DNA of 64,000 bases from Caldisericales bacterium (GCA_012517765.1 JAAYUI010000004.1:62001-126000), one strand, 5' to 3'; shown: positions 15,169 to 25,215, counted from the stretch's first letter. A program made the numbers and translations. The notes: generated by a model from the sequence alone, not told the origin.

Positions 15169-15544
15169 AAACAGACTAATCTCCATTTATGCTGTCTTTT
15201 TCACGTTCCAGGTGCTCCACATTATTGAGGAAATATGGGGCAGAATTTATGAAATGCCCATCCTGCCATTCCACAACCTTGAAACCTACCTTATTGCGGC
15301 ATCAACGGTTGTACTGACTTCAGGTCTGGCCATGGTGCTCATGGCGCTTGGAAAACCACTCGGTAAAAAGCTCACATTCATAATTGCCATGGTTTCTGGA
15401 ATATTAAATTTCTTCGTGCATTCTATTGGCTGGATTGCAACCGGAAATTACTTTGCCGGCCCAGGGGCAGGGACGATAACCGGTGTCCCATTATTTATTT
15501 CAGCCATATATTTTGTCACATCTACATGGAAAATATCTGATTAG
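15152..15544 (+). CDS. HXXEE-domain integral membrane protein
   Basis: A 130-residue membrane protein with about four hydrophobic segments. 'HIIEEIWG' near residue 22 matches the HXXEE signature, and a later 'NFFVHSIGW' gives the second conserved His. The function of the family is unknown; the His/Glu pattern hints at metal binding or membrane enzyme chemistry. ATG 15152 overlaps the end of rarA; ATG 15161 is an alternative start. No strong ribosome site, so coupling to rarA translation is likely. Confidence 0.7.
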   Translation: MTKMNENRLISIYAVFFTFQVLHIIEEIWGRIYEMPILPFHNLETYLIAASTVVLTSGLAMVLMALGKPLGKKLTFIIAMVSGILNFFVHSIGWIATGNYFAGPGAGTITGVPLFISAIYFVTSTWKISD

Positions 15545-15874
15545 AATTAGACTGGTTCTCAACAAACAATCGCTTTTCCTTTTTGCTGGTTTATGTTCTA
15601 AATACATGATAAAAGTAAGTAACGATTAGGTCGTTTTAATATTATTAACAAAATAATCACTATCCTACTTTCATGATTTTCTTCATAACTGGCACCATAT
15701 GGGTAAAATAAATCAACTGGTCTAAATCTTATTATCAATATTAATGTTTCAACTTCTATATGTTTACAATTTGTTTATATTATGAAATTATTAATAATTG
15801 ATTGTTAATCAAAATGGGTATAGAGTTGTGTATAAACAAAAAGTTATATTTGTTTGTTCGCTTGTTTTTACAAT
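15545..15874. other. AT-rich intergenic stretch
   Basis: About 330 bases, strongly AT-rich, with no gene, convincing hairpin or RNA recognised. It presumably holds the promoter of the beta-helix gene; a TACAAT is at 15869-15874, without a clear -35 box. Confidence 0.5.
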
Positions 15875-18442
15875 ATGATAGGAGGATGTGATGAGAAAAA
15901 TGGCCTTCTGACCATATTTATTGCCGCTGTATTTTTCCTGTCTTCTCCAGTTTACGCCACTACACCGGCCAATGGCGAGTCGAAAGTTTCTGACGCTGAT
16001 ATGGGTGTTGCATTCAGCTTGCCCGATACATGCGTTGATGACGACTGGGTTGGACTTCCACCCGGGACCAGTGTCACCTTCCCTGGCGATCCGGACCCCC
16101 ACACTATAGGGACTGATGCATTCCCAACAATCAATGCGGCATTTGTGGCAACTGCACCCAACTCCACGATCCATGTTGCCCCGGGTGCATATAGCGAAAG
16201 CCTGACTATAACAAAAGCGATCAAAATTGTTGGATCTGGAAAAGGTATAAACCCTGCCCAAGACACCATGATCACTTCACTGGTCAGCCATGCTTTCATT
16301 CTCCAGTCCGGGGATGTCACTATCGAGAACCTCTCCATAACAACCAACAACAGGCCTGTGAATGGTAACGCCATTCATACTAATATGGCAACCCCCAACC
16401 TCACCTTCAGGAACCTTTATATCTACCGCTGCAGCTATGGCATGTTCTTTGATTACAATTCGAGCACGGCGAATGTGGTTGTTGCTGACTGCGACATGAT
16501 AAACAACATAAATGTCGGAATATATTTCTTCAAAAATGATCCATTACGCCTGAGTGTTGCATGCAACAATATACTTGTTGAAAGGTGCAACTTCATCAAC
16601 ATGGGCTATGGCTTCTATGTTTGCACACCCCACCTCCCGCCACCCCCGATGAGGATAAATGATTTTACGAACCTGACCATGAGGGATTGCGTTTTCCAGA
16701 ACCTGTCTTACAAGGCCATGTATTTCGAGAAACTCTCGAATGCAATCTTTGACTCCCTGACAATTACAAATACAGGTTACTGGCCAGGTTATGGAGCTCC
16801 ATTCGGAATTGATGTCAATCTGAAATATGGCGACTTTTCAAACATCCTCTTTAACAACTGCGTACTCACAAGATGCGGAAACACTCATGCAATAAATGGT
16901 ATGGCCCTGGGAATAAAAGGAAGGTCAGACAATGCCTATTCAGCCAACCCGGCAACGCTGACCGGCGTTACCATATCAGGGTGCGTGATACAGGATTCCA
17001 TAAGGGGCATCTATATTGACAACTCGGTTTACAACGTGTCCATCCTTGACACTATTGTCCGCAATTGCTCCTATGGATTGAACGCAATAGGAACAGTAGG
17101 CCTTGTGGTAAGACGCTGCGCTTTCCTTTCCAACATGGTGGCCTATCCGCCATATTCAAGTTACGCAAATACTTACGGCGTTGGCATTTCTGGAAGGCGT
17201 TATCCAAACTCAACCACTGGCCCATTGTGGCAACCGTCAGACGTAATAATCGAAAGTTCCATCTTCTGCGGAAACACAAATGCCGCCCTTGTGAACATCG
17301 ACGAGATGTTCAACGTTGCTCAGTACGGCTATGAGTCCAGCAAGATAGATGCAAGGCGTAACTGGTGGGGTTCAAACAGTGGCCCGTCAGGGTTCGGCCC
17401 TGGCAATGGAGACCCGATTGGACCTTCTGGAATCAAATACAGGCCGTGGATCGTGATGAGGATCAGGGCGCTATCGTCATCCATAGTTGTTGGCGGATAT
17501 TCAACGCCTGTAACGGTAGATTTCCATAAAGACTCTGATGGTGGCACAGTCTCGCCAGAAGTCCTGGATGGCATCCTGACGGTCGAGCTCTCTACAGACC
17601 TCGGACTTCTCAATGGAGGGGCCTCTGTGGTACTCCTGATTACCGGTGGAGGGGCAAACGCCACGCTGACCTCCGGAGAGGTAATTGGAACAGCAGATTT
17701 GAAGGCGATCAGCATCCAATCTCCTTCCGGAGAACCCGCCCAGGCAGAGGTCGATATTGTTGGAGACGTCAATCTGCAATTGCGCAAATGGGTGAAAAAA
17801 TCCACCTGCAACATCAACGAAAAGGCTGTTTTTTATATAAGCGTCTCCAACACCGGAACCGTCGATGCAATAAATGTGTTGCTGTTTGACAACTTCCCCA
17901 ACGAGCTCGTGTATGACACCTCAAGACCGACCGGAGCACAAGGCATCAACGGCATCAAATTTGAAATCGGAAGACTGAAGATTGGAGAGACAAGGACATT
18001 CGAGATCTCGTTCAGACTAAACAAAAACATCCTGTTCCCGGGCAACAACCTGACCGTTATAAACAATGCTTCATGCACGGCCACAAACTCTTACACCGGC
18101 AAGATAACAGACGCAAAGGCATCTGCTTCCATGATGTATGTAAAATCAATCCCCTCCCCTGATTTCACGATAACCGCGAAGTGGAACGGGCTTGACACGA
18201 AAACCAGCACGATTGAATCTGGAAAAGAACTCGAACTTGGCGTCAAAGTTGAGGGCGGGCAGTTCCCATGTGATGTAACGGTTGACTGGGGCGATGGAAA
18301 AGATGACCTGAACACGCTTGAAGGCACCACCGAAACAAGCTTCAAACATTCCTGGGCCTCGGGTGAATATATGGTCACGATAACGGCAACGGATGCCTAC
18401 GCAAGGACCAAGACAATCACGAGGAAGATAACTGTAAAGTAA
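15875..18442 (+). CDS. Exported parallel beta-helix protein with DUF11 and PKD domains
   Basis: About 855 residues. After a signal segment ('GLLTIFIAAVFFLSSPVYA') comes a right-handed beta-helix of NosD/pectate-lyase type (about residues 75-530; repeated '.V.NC.I..N..GI.' strands, 'INAAFVATAPNSTIHVAPGAY' opening). A DUF11-like domain follows (about 630-740, 'VSNTGTVDAINVLLFDNFP') and a C-terminal PKD domain ('VTVDWGDGKDD', 'SFKHSWASGEYMVTITATDAY'). It is likely surface-exposed, with carbohydrate or adhesion roles inferred from fold only. The in-frame start at 15875 has no Shine-Dalgarno and gives an acidic n-region. AGGAGG (15880-15885) instead points to ATG 15891, which is out of frame by one base; see findings. 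Confidence 0.8.
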   Translation: MIGGCDEKNGLLTIFIAAVFFLSSPVYATTPANGESKVSDADMGVAFSLPDTCVDDDWVGLPPGTSVTFPGDPDPHTIGTDAFPTINAAFVATAPNSTIHVAPGAYSESLTITKAIKIVGSGKGINPAQDTMITSLVSHAFILQSGDVTIENLSITTNNRPVNGNAIHTNMATPNLTFRNLYIYRCSYGMFFDYNSSTANVVVADCDMINNINVGIYFFKNDPLRLSVACNNILVERCNFINMGYGFYVCTPHLPPPPMRINDFTNLTMRDCVFQNLSYKAMYFEKLSNAIFDSLTITNTGYWPGYGAPFGIDVNLKYGDFSNILFNNCVLTRCGNTHAINGMALGIKGRSDNAYSANPATLTGVTISGCVIQDSIRGIYIDNSVYNVSILDTIVRNCSYGLNAIGTVGLVVRRCAFLSNMVAYPPYSSYANTYGVGISGRRYPNSTTGPLWQPSDVIIESSIFCGNTNAALVNIDEMFNVAQYGYESSKIDARRNWWGSNSGPSGFGPGNGDPIGPSGIKYRPWIVMRIRALSSSIVVGGYSTPVTVDFHKDSDGGTVSPEVLDGILTVELSTDLGLLNGGASVVLLITGGGANATLTSGEVIGTADLKAISIQSPSGEPAQAEVDIVGDVNLQLRKWVKKSTCNINEKAVFYISVSNTGTVDAINVLLFDNFPNELVYDTSRPTGAQGINGIKFEIGRLKIGETRTFEISFRLNKNILFPGNNLTVINNASCTATNSYTGKITDAKASASMMYVKSIPSPDFTITAKWNGLDTKTSTIESGKELELGVKVEGGQFPCDVTVDWGDGKDDLNTLEGTTETSFKHSWASGEYMVTITATDAYARTKTITRKITVK

Positions 18443-18472
18443 GCTAAACTTTTTGACCAGCTGAGCACCTTA

Positions 18473-18505
18473 AAACCCCGAGGCTTAACAGCCTCGGGGT
18501 TTTTG
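18473..18505 (+). terminator. Intrinsic terminator after the beta-helix gene
   Basis: AAACCCCGAGGC, loop TTAACA, GCCTCGGGGTTTT, then further T. The stem is perfect over 12 bp. Confidence 0.9.
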
Positions 18506-18585
18506 TTTTAAGCCCACTCTTTGCAAGTATTAAAAAATATAAGAACAAAACAGAGATTTTTCGTGTATTCTATATTTGGAAGAAA

Positions 18586-21123
18586 ATGAAAAACAAAAGA
18601 TTTTTGAAATATTTTAAGGATTCATTACTGATAATGCTTTCAGTTCTGTTTGTAATTGGGAGTTTTGGTGGTGTAAAGGCGCAAGAAAAATCCCTGAGAA
18701 TCGAGCCAGGCGAGCTGGTCATCAATCTTGGCGAGAATGCAAAACTGAACGCCATCGCAACCGATGAAAATGGAAACAAAGTTTCACAGCCTGATATTGA
18801 ATGGTCTGTCGAAGGCGATGCCGTTTCAGTCAAAGAGACGTCCGGCACCCAAATCACGTTGAATGCCAAAGATTACGGTTTCTCGACAATAACGGCCAGA
18901 TGGGGCAACACCACTGCCACCTCAAGGGTCATGGTCTACATGGCCCAGGAAATACAGATCGAAAAAAATCTGAAACTCACCCCGTCAGGCGAGGTGACCA
19001 TAAAGGTGGGTCAAAAACTCGACATATCATGCAAAATTAGCGACGAGAACGGGAAGGAAGTCCCATATGCAAGGGTCCAGTGGAACAACACTTGTAGCGG
19101 GACAGCCAGGGAAATCGGGGTCAACAGATTGCAATTCTCAAGCAACAAGCCGACAGTGTGCCATATAAGGGCAAGCTACATGGGGCTGGAGGCGACACTC
19201 ACCGTCAAAGTTGTCGAAATGTGTCTGAAGGTCACGCCAAACCCGGTAATCCTCGGCTGGCTGGAATCCTATGGAAAATCTGAAGTAACACTTGCCAACT
19301 GCTCACCGCTCCCGCTTGCTGTAAACCTCTCCGAGCAGGCAGCATGGGCATCGCTCTCGGAAACAAAATTCACAATACCAGCAAATGGCACAAAAAAGAT
19401 ATACGTTTCTTCAACAAAGCCAACACCTGCCCCTGGAGGAGTTTACAACTTCGACGTCACAGCCACATGGGAAAACAAAAAGACCCCAGTTGCTGTTATC
19501 GGCTACACAAGGCCACTTGAACAGGCAAAACCAAAACAGACATTCACTCAGGGCTGGATAAACAATGGTTCAAACCACAACAGGAGTTATGCCGTGCCAG
19601 AAGGAAACGGCACAGAAACAAATGCCCTTTCTGTCCAGTGGGCGCAGAACCTCGGCTTGAGCGGCAACATGATGATGCTGGACAAGAAGCTTTACCTTGT
19701 TTCGGCAAACTACGACTTTGTCGGCGTAAACTGCTATGACCTTGAAACTGGAGGCAAGATCTGGACCTCCACCAATGTACGCGACAAACTGGGTTTTCAA
19801 TTTAAAACGGTCACCAACGCCATGATTGCGGAAGGCAAGGAATTTTTCTGTATCAACGAGTCCCTATTTGCCATTTCGCTTGCAGATGGAAAACTCGTCT
19901 GGTCATGGCAGCCAGAAAGTGCCAATGAGGGTGTTTACAATTATATGACCTATGCCAACGGGCTTGTCTGGACTGGCGGCAGCAGCCTTCACTGCTTTGA
20001 TCCAAAAACTGGCCTGAAGCTGGGTTCTTATGGAGAAAAAGCAATGCTTCCAGCTTACATGGACGGAAAAATTTACTTTGTTTCTGTAAGCAGCGGATTA
20101 TTTGGCACTGAATACTCCCTCGAGATGCTTGATCCGGCAACAGAAAAAATAACAACAAAATACAGATGGGATAAAAATGCAACCGGCGCAAGTGGTGGAG
20201 AAGTCGATGGAATGTACTGTGGTGAAGGATATATTTGTATAGTTACCTATAAAAATATTAAAATATTCAACACAAAGAGCAAAAATGGTTTTGATCCAAC
20301 CATTCTTTATGATTTTACCATGTCTCCCGAAGATAGAGTCAATGTTTCTATTATTGGAGGCAAGGTATATTATCACGATTCCAACGAACTTTACTGTTTC
20401 GATCTGTCAAGTGCAACCTATCTCTGGAGAGTAAAGTCGTCTGACCCATTTGTAGGGCTTTTTTCAATAAGCGGAAACAGGATTTTTATCTCCACCAGAA
20501 GGACAGGATTAAAAATCTACGACACACGCAACGGCAAACTACTCTCAAAACCCATTGATTACACCAATCTTGGCTATCTGGACGGGCAGTGGCAGACAGC
20601 AGTTTCAATCTATGGAAAGGTCATCTCGCTTTTCCATAAAAACGGTGCGGCAAAAAATGAACATCTCTTTGTGTGCCTGGATGATGTAAAGGACGTGCCA
20701 AGGACCCCGAAAGTTCTCAGCATGTCTCTCGGGCAAAACACCATCTACAGCCAGGAGGAGAAAAAACCTGCCACCACAATAAGAACAGATTCACCCGTCC
20801 AGTCGATTGGCGGAACAACCTACGTTCCGGCAAAATATATTGTGGAGCCTTTTGGTGGAAGGGTCACATGGTCGCAAACCGAAAGAAAAGTAACGGCAGA
20901 GCTGCATGGCCGGACCATCGAGATGTGGATTGGCAGAAACTGGGTGCTTGTCGATGGGCAAAGGGTCAACATTGACCCAGGCAATGCCATGCCAAAGGTG
21001 ATAGGGGGCAGGACAATGGTGCCGGCAAAATTCCTGGCCACTGTCCTGGACTGCCAGGTCTACTGGGTGGCCTCGTCCAAAACGGTTGTCATTACAAACT
21101 TTCAAAAACCACAACAGAAGTGA
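18586..21123 (+). CDS. Exported Ig-like/PQQ-propeller protein with C-terminal copper-amine-oxidase-N-like domain
   Basis: An 845-residue protein. The signal peptide (about residues 1-32, 'SLLIMLSVLFVIGSFGGVKA') is followed by two BIG2/Ig-like domains ('LRIEPGELVINLGENAKLNA', 'LKLTPSGEVTIKVGQKLDI'), a further beta-sandwich, and a PQQ-like beta-propeller (about 330-700; 'GKLVWSWQPE', 'ATYLWRVKS', 'VGVNCYDLETGGKIWTS'). The C-terminus is a pair of copper-amine-oxidase-N-like units ('GGTTYVPAKYIVEPFGG', 'GGRTMVPAKFLATVLDC'), a module often used for surface anchoring. Shine-Dalgarno GGAAG precedes ATG 18586. The stop codon directly abuts that of the convergent gene. Confidence 0.85.
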   Translation: MKNKRFLKYFKDSLLIMLSVLFVIGSFGGVKAQEKSLRIEPGELVINLGENAKLNAIATDENGNKVSQPDIEWSVEGDAVSVKETSGTQITLNAKDYGFSTITARWGNTTATSRVMVYMAQEIQIEKNLKLTPSGEVTIKVGQKLDISCKISDENGKEVPYARVQWNNTCSGTAREIGVNRLQFSSNKPTVCHIRASYMGLEATLTVKVVEMCLKVTPNPVILGWLESYGKSEVTLANCSPLPLAVNLSEQAAWASLSETKFTIPANGTKKIYVSSTKPTPAPGGVYNFDVTATWENKKTPVAVIGYTRPLEQAKPKQTFTQGWINNGSNHNRSYAVPEGNGTETNALSVQWAQNLGLSGNMMMLDKKLYLVSANYDFVGVNCYDLETGGKIWTSTNVRDKLGFQFKTVTNAMIAEGKEFFCINESLFAISLADGKLVWSWQPESANEGVYNYMTYANGLVWTGGSSLHCFDPKTGLKLGSYGEKAMLPAYMDGKIYFVSVSSGLFGTEYSLEMLDPATEKITTKYRWDKNATGASGGEVDGMYCGEGYICIVTYKNIKIFNTKSKNGFDPTILYDFTMSPEDRVNVSIIGGKVYYHDSNELYCFDLSSATYLWRVKSSDPFVGLFSISGNRIFISTRRTGLKIYDTRNGKLLSKPIDYTNLGYLDGQWQTAVSIYGKVISLFHKNGAAKNEHLFVCLDDVKDVPRTPKVLSMSLGQNTIYSQEEKKPATTIRTDSPVQSIGGTTYVPAKYIVEPFGGRVTWSQTERKVTAELHGRTIEMWIGRNWVLVDGQRVNIDPGNAMPKVIGGRTMVPAKFLATVLDCQVYWVASSKTVVITNFQKPQQK

Positions 21124-22512
21124 TCAATAAATGACTAATGAGGCAAAGGCATCTTCGCGCCTGTCTCCAACAGTCACCGATATTTTTATGATTCCGCAAT
21201 AGGGAATATTTTTTGTTTTTATTTTGAGTGAAGCGTAGTCTCCATGGGACACGATTTCTGCTTGAAAATATTCGGTTTCTTTTGGAAAAATTTCAAATAC
21301 AACATCTTTCCCCTTGCAGACTGCTTTTGGCTTTATCTCTACAGAAAATGATTTGATGTCGTCCCTGCCTATCGCAAGCAGCACACCGGAGTTTATGACA
21401 ACCCCGTACTGGCCAGTCTCATACGCTTTTACCTCCAGGCTGGCATCAACGCAAACGGTGTTGCAGGAATCTTTGCAGCACAATTTGAAAGCCACTTTCC
21501 CTGTTTGTGCATCTTTGGGCGGTTCGAACATTATCAACGCGCTCTGCTTGCCCTTCTTTTCAATGGTGCACCATGGCGGTGCACCAAGAACAGAGAACTC
21601 GACCGGATCATTTTCTTCGTCACTGCATGCAACCCCAAAAGCTGTCTTCGTTCCCCTGACCACAGAAAAGGTCTGGCTACCTTCAAGCAAAGGTGGCATG
21701 TTCGAAAGAAGCGTAACGCTGCATAACGGAACATCAATAACAGGTGTTCTCGAAAGATCGCGGATAAAAACTGGGAGTACGGCCTTCCGGTCTTTCATTT
21801 TTACCGCAAGGCCCTCGATTGTGGCCACAGTGACAGACTTCCCCTTACCCTCCTCCCTCTGGGCAATGTCCACTGGAAATGCATGGCTTTTCTCAAGAAA
21901 CTCGCACTGACCAAACACTATCTGGCCCTTCATCTCGCAACCAAAATTCCCCACTGGAATGCCAAACTTTGACATGGCGCCATCAGGGCAAACCGATTTT
22001 ACAACAACATCATCAGCCTTTATTTTCGGGCCAGGGATTGTCATGGTGGTTTTGTAAATCAGGTTTTTTGTGACTTTTTTGCCGGCAATCACCCAGGTCA
22101 TGGCAAAAATCAGCCTGCCTTTTGACACCTCACCGACTTTGAGCATGTGCCACTTGATGTTAAGCGCAATCTTGATTGTTGCGCCTTCTTCAAGCTGGAA
22201 GCGCTTTGGGGTCGGGTCCATCCATGAACCGTTCCAGTCCCTGGGTGAAACGTTATCGGGTGGCAACCATAAAACCTCGACGCTTGCAGTGCCGCCCGAT
22301 GTAACAGTCAAATCGACCCAAAGGTCATTTTTGTCGCCCGGACAGCCCTCAAGATCGAGTTCCTTTACCTTGTCTTCCTCACCAGAAATCCTTGCTTGGC
22401 CGCACCCAGTCGAACCAGCATGCGAATAAAAGCATGGCTCTGCCTGAAGCCCCCGAACAGGCACCAACAAGTGCGATACAAATACGATTGCAACCAGCAA
22501 AACTCTTCCCAT
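21124..22512 (-). CDS. Exported Cys-rich protein of unknown function with an Ig-like domain
   Basis: A 462-residue protein with a signal peptide (VLLVAIVFVSHLLVPVRG, cleavage near LQA). The mature N-terminus has paired cysteines ('CFYSHAGSTGCGQ'). A middle beta-domain is followed by a cadherin/Ig-like segment ('ACSDEENDPVEFSVLGAPPW', 'LCCKDSCNTVCVDASLEV'), so disulphides are probable. No enzymatic motif is seen. GGGAG lies 6 bases before the ATG. Convergent with and directly touching the preceding plus-strand gene. Confidence 0.7.
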   Translation of the reverse strand: MGRVLLVAIVFVSHLLVPVRGLQAEPCFYSHAGSTGCGQARISGEEDKVKELDLEGCPGDKNDLWVDLTVTSGGTASVEVLWLPPDNVSPRDWNGSWMDPTPKRFQLEEGATIKIALNIKWHMLKVGEVSKGRLIFAMTWVIAGKKVTKNLIYKTTMTIPGPKIKADDVVVKSVCPDGAMSKFGIPVGNFGCEMKGQIVFGQCEFLEKSHAFPVDIAQREEGKGKSVTVATIEGLAVKMKDRKAVLPVFIRDLSRTPVIDVPLCSVTLLSNMPPLLEGSQTFSVVRGTKTAFGVACSDEENDPVEFSVLGAPPWCTIEKKGKQSALIMFEPPKDAQTGKVAFKLCCKDSCNTVCVDASLEVKAYETGQYGVVINSGVLLAIGRDDIKSFSVEIKPKAVCKGKDVVFEIFPKETEYFQAEIVSHGDYASLKIKTKNIPYCGIIKISVTVGDRREDAFASLVIY

Positions 22513-22571
22513 GGCAAACTCCCATCAACCGTTTACAGGAATTATACCATGGGTGGCATTTTTTCAAAATC

Positions 22572-23690
22572 TTAAAGCTTTTTCTGGAATATCCTGTATT
22601 TTTTGTATATCTGCCCGCCAAATCTCTTCATCTCTGCCTGGACCAGCATGTTCGATTCAAGCTCGAGATGACTGTCTATAAACTTGATTCCAGAATCATG
22701 CGCAGATTTCATCAGTGACGAACCAAGTAGCACATCAACACCCCTGTCCCTGTATTCCCTGTCGATCCCGCCAAGCAGAAGGTCGAGCTGTCTGGACTTT
22801 TTTGATGCGGAGAGGATGTGGTAGAAACCAAATGGGAGCAGCCTTCCTCTTGCCTTCCTGAAACCCTCGTCCATATTGGGGATTCCAAGGATAAAACCAA
22901 CAAGTTTGCTGTCCTTTTCAACAATCTTGAGGAACTTCGGATTCAGGGCCGGCAAATACTGCTTCGCAAGGTCTTCCATTTCTTCTTCTGCCAAAGGCAC
23001 ATATCCATAAAGGTGCGAAAAAACATCATTTACCAGTGATAACACCGGAACAATGTAGGGTTTTATCTGGGAGGTGGAACTGAATTCTACAAGCTTGAAT
23101 TCATTTTTCCTGGACAATCTTTCCAGCACCTTTTTGTAAATTGGCGGATACTCGCTTGTAACAGGGATTTTATAGACTACATAGTCAACTTCTTTGCCAT
23201 ATCCAAGTTTCTCGATGTGCTCTGGTATAAACTCGTAGTTGTAATAAGTCGCCAATGTTGGTTCATTCCCAAAACCTTCGATGAGGAAACCCTCGGGGTC
23301 TTGATCAGTAAATCCCATTGGTCCAACAATTTTGTTCATGTTCCTGGATTTGGCCCATTTTTCCACATGGGTCACCAGCGCTTTTGTCACCTCCATATCT
23401 TCGGTGGATTCAAGGTAACCGAACCTGGCTGTTTTTTCGCCGGAGATTTCAAGGAATCGCCTATTGATGATTCCCATACATCTGCCAACAACTTTCCCGT
23501 CTTTTCTGGCCAGGAACATGACCGTGTCGCTGTGGTCAAAGTTTTTGTTTTTCCCATGCGAGAAAAACTTCCACTCTTCCGAATACAACGGCATTGCCCA
23601 ACCCTTGTGCTCCCTGTGGAGTTTTTCGGGTACATGAATAAATTCCTTCAATTCTCTTCTGCTTGTAACTTCAACAATCTCGATAGACAT
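22572..23690 (-). CDS. GNAT-like acyltransferase family protein
   Basis: A 372-residue protein. Two GNAT-like halves can be seen: 'VMFLARKDGKVVGRCMGIIN' in the first, and 'FLKIVEKDSKLVGFILGIPN' then 'LGGIDREYRDRGVDVLLGSS' in the second. 'VGPMGFTDQDPEGFLIEGF' is a conserved block of a widespread uncharacterised GNAT subfamily. The substrate is unknown. The frame extends upstream, but ATG 23690 has AGGAG 5 bases before it and begins the domain. Confidence 0.75.
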   Translation of the reverse strand: MSIEIVEVTSRRELKEFIHVPEKLHREHKGWAMPLYSEEWKFFSHGKNKNFDHSDTVMFLARKDGKVVGRCMGIINRRFLEISGEKTARFGYLESTEDMEVTKALVTHVEKWAKSRNMNKIVGPMGFTDQDPEGFLIEGFGNEPTLATYYNYEFIPEHIEKLGYGKEVDYVVYKIPVTSEYPPIYKKVLERLSRKNEFKLVEFSSTSQIKPYIVPVLSLVNDVFSHLYGYVPLAEEEMEDLAKQYLPALNPKFLKIVEKDSKLVGFILGIPNMDEGFRKARGRLLPFGFYHILSASKKSRQLDLLLGGIDREYRDRGVDVLLGSSLMKSAHDSGIKFIDSHLELESNMLVQAEMKRFGGQIYKKYRIFQKKL

Positions 23691-23794
23691 TTTTCTCCTT
23701 GGGCAAATAATTGAAATAAATCCAATAACATGGCCATTTATTTGATTTTTTGCAAGCAATTAGGTTACCTGAAAACAGGAGAAACAAAGTAAGC

Positions 23795-25168
23795 TTACTT
23801 TGTTTTTTTGAGAAAACCCTCGAAGATGTGGCCTTCCTGTGAAGACTTGCTTGAGCAAAGGCCGTAAGCTTCGACACAATCCTCATATTCAAACAGTGAC
23901 AGGTTAACCATCTCAGGTTTTATGTGGAGCATCGTCTTTTTCCCTTCGACGCTTTCAATGGTCACTATTTGGGAGTTTTGATCGATATCCGATATAAACC
24001 CTTTTATCCTGGCAATATCGGATATCTTGCAGGAAATCAGCTTTCTGTTGGAGAAGGAAGATGAACTGACCTTGAGCATGGTTCCGAAAGGCACATTTTT
24101 TGACTTTGACTTGTCAGAGAGCTGAACGGTCCATCTGACATTGACATCAGGCTCAATTGCCTGAAGGTCACGGCTTACCGGGTCTCTGCCAAAAATCGTG
24201 CACACTACGGCAGGGCTTGACAGCACAACTGAACTTGGGACACATAGTCTGGTTTTTGTAAGAACCCTGCCTTTCACTTTTACCCAGTCACCTGCGGATA
24301 TTTTTTTGTCGACCCCGGCAGACTCGAAGTTTACGATTGAATTGCATTCCCTGACGCTATATCTGTTACCATTTTCCTTTGATGGCAAGTCGAGAACTTC
24401 GCCAATGAACTCGACATCAACCGCTTCGGGGGAAGTTTTTCTCACAGAAACAGAAGCAAACATGATGGGCCCGTATCTATCTTTTATGTCCTGAAAACCA
24501 TCGGCCCTTATGAAATTTCCTTTTTTTATGCCGGCAAGGTCATCCTGATGGTCAACGCTGTATACACGGATTTCATTGCCAGAAAAATCCCTGGTTACAA
24601 TCCACCCGGTGCCTGAATCTACGGACATCACCTCAAGAAGTGAGATTTTTCGTCTTACCGTATCATATACAGAGGCATTGTTGATTGTCTGTGAAAGGTG
24701 GTAGTCCTGATCACCCCTGAAGGTGTAGTATGTTTCGGACTTCAGGCCGACTGTTCCCTCACCTTTTGCAAAATTGACTTGCCAGTATTCATCATTGTAC
24801 GTCAACACCCTGAAGAGGCCGTCATGCCATCCGCCACTGGAAAGTTTTGCCCATAAAACGGCTGTCGGCTCATTATCGCAAATAATCCTGAATTTTGCGT
24901 CATGCAACAGCAATTCCCTTTCCGCATCCCTGACGGCCGTTACGGCAATGGCATCTCCGGAGCGCAACCTTTCCACTTCACTGGCATTTTTAGGGAAGAA
25001 CCTGTAAAGGTGGTCGCCAGATTTGAGAATAAAAAGGTTTTTTTCAACATTTTTCGTGTAGAGTACGCCCTCAAGGCGTACCTCTTTCGAGCCGGAGAGG
25101 CATGCTGGAGCGAATTGTCCAGCAAGCCCCATCACGACAAGAATGACAATTGCTAACTTGTCCCTCAT
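23795..25168 (-). CDS. Exported protein of unknown function with OB-like repeats
   Basis: A 457-residue protein with an N-terminal signal peptide (KLAIVILVVMGLAGQFAPA). The mature part is all-beta and contains recurring units ending in 'GDxVxVxG/A' turns ('LRSGDAIAVTAV', 'IKKGNFIRADGFQD', 'ISAGDWVKVKGRV'), which resemble OB-fold-like strands. No catalytic motif is recognised. A promoter at 25181-25209 would place transcription only about 5 bases before the ATG, and there is no Shine-Dalgarno. Confidence 0.65.
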   Translation of the reverse strand: MRDKLAIVILVVMGLAGQFAPACLSGSKEVRLEGVLYTKNVEKNLFILKSGDHLYRFFPKNASEVERLRSGDAIAVTAVRDAERELLLHDAKFRIICDNEPTAVLWAKLSSGGWHDGLFRVLTYNDEYWQVNFAKGEGTVGLKSETYYTFRGDQDYHLSQTINNASVYDTVRRKISLLEVMSVDSGTGWIVTRDFSGNEIRVYSVDHQDDLAGIKKGNFIRADGFQDIKDRYGPIMFASVSVRKTSPEAVDVEFIGEVLDLPSKENGNRYSVRECNSIVNFESAGVDKKISAGDWVKVKGRVLTKTRLCVPSSVVLSSPAVVCTIFGRDPVSRDLQAIEPDVNVRWTVQLSDKSKSKNVPFGTMLKVSSSSFSNRKLISCKISDIARIKGFISDIDQNSQIVTIESVEGKKTMLHIKPEMVNLSLFEYEDCVEAYGLCSSKSSQEGHIFEGFLKKTK

Positions 25169-25180
25169 CTTTTGTTAAGA

Positions 25181-25209
25181 AAGATAAGAGATTTAACTAA
25201 AAAATGCAA
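25181..25209 (-). promoter_or_regulatory. Promoter upstream of the OB-like exported protein
   Basis: TTGCAT (25209-25204), 17 bases, TATCTT (25186-25181). The ATG at 25168 is 12 bases beyond the -10 box, giving a leader of only about 5 bases. Confidence 0.5.
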
Positions 25210-25215
25210 ACAGGG

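Noticed and set aside
15869-15874. TACAAT as -10 box of a leaderless beta-helix mRNA starting at 15875.
   Set aside because: The start codon would directly touch the -10 box, so the transcript would begin inside the gene; no matching -35 box.
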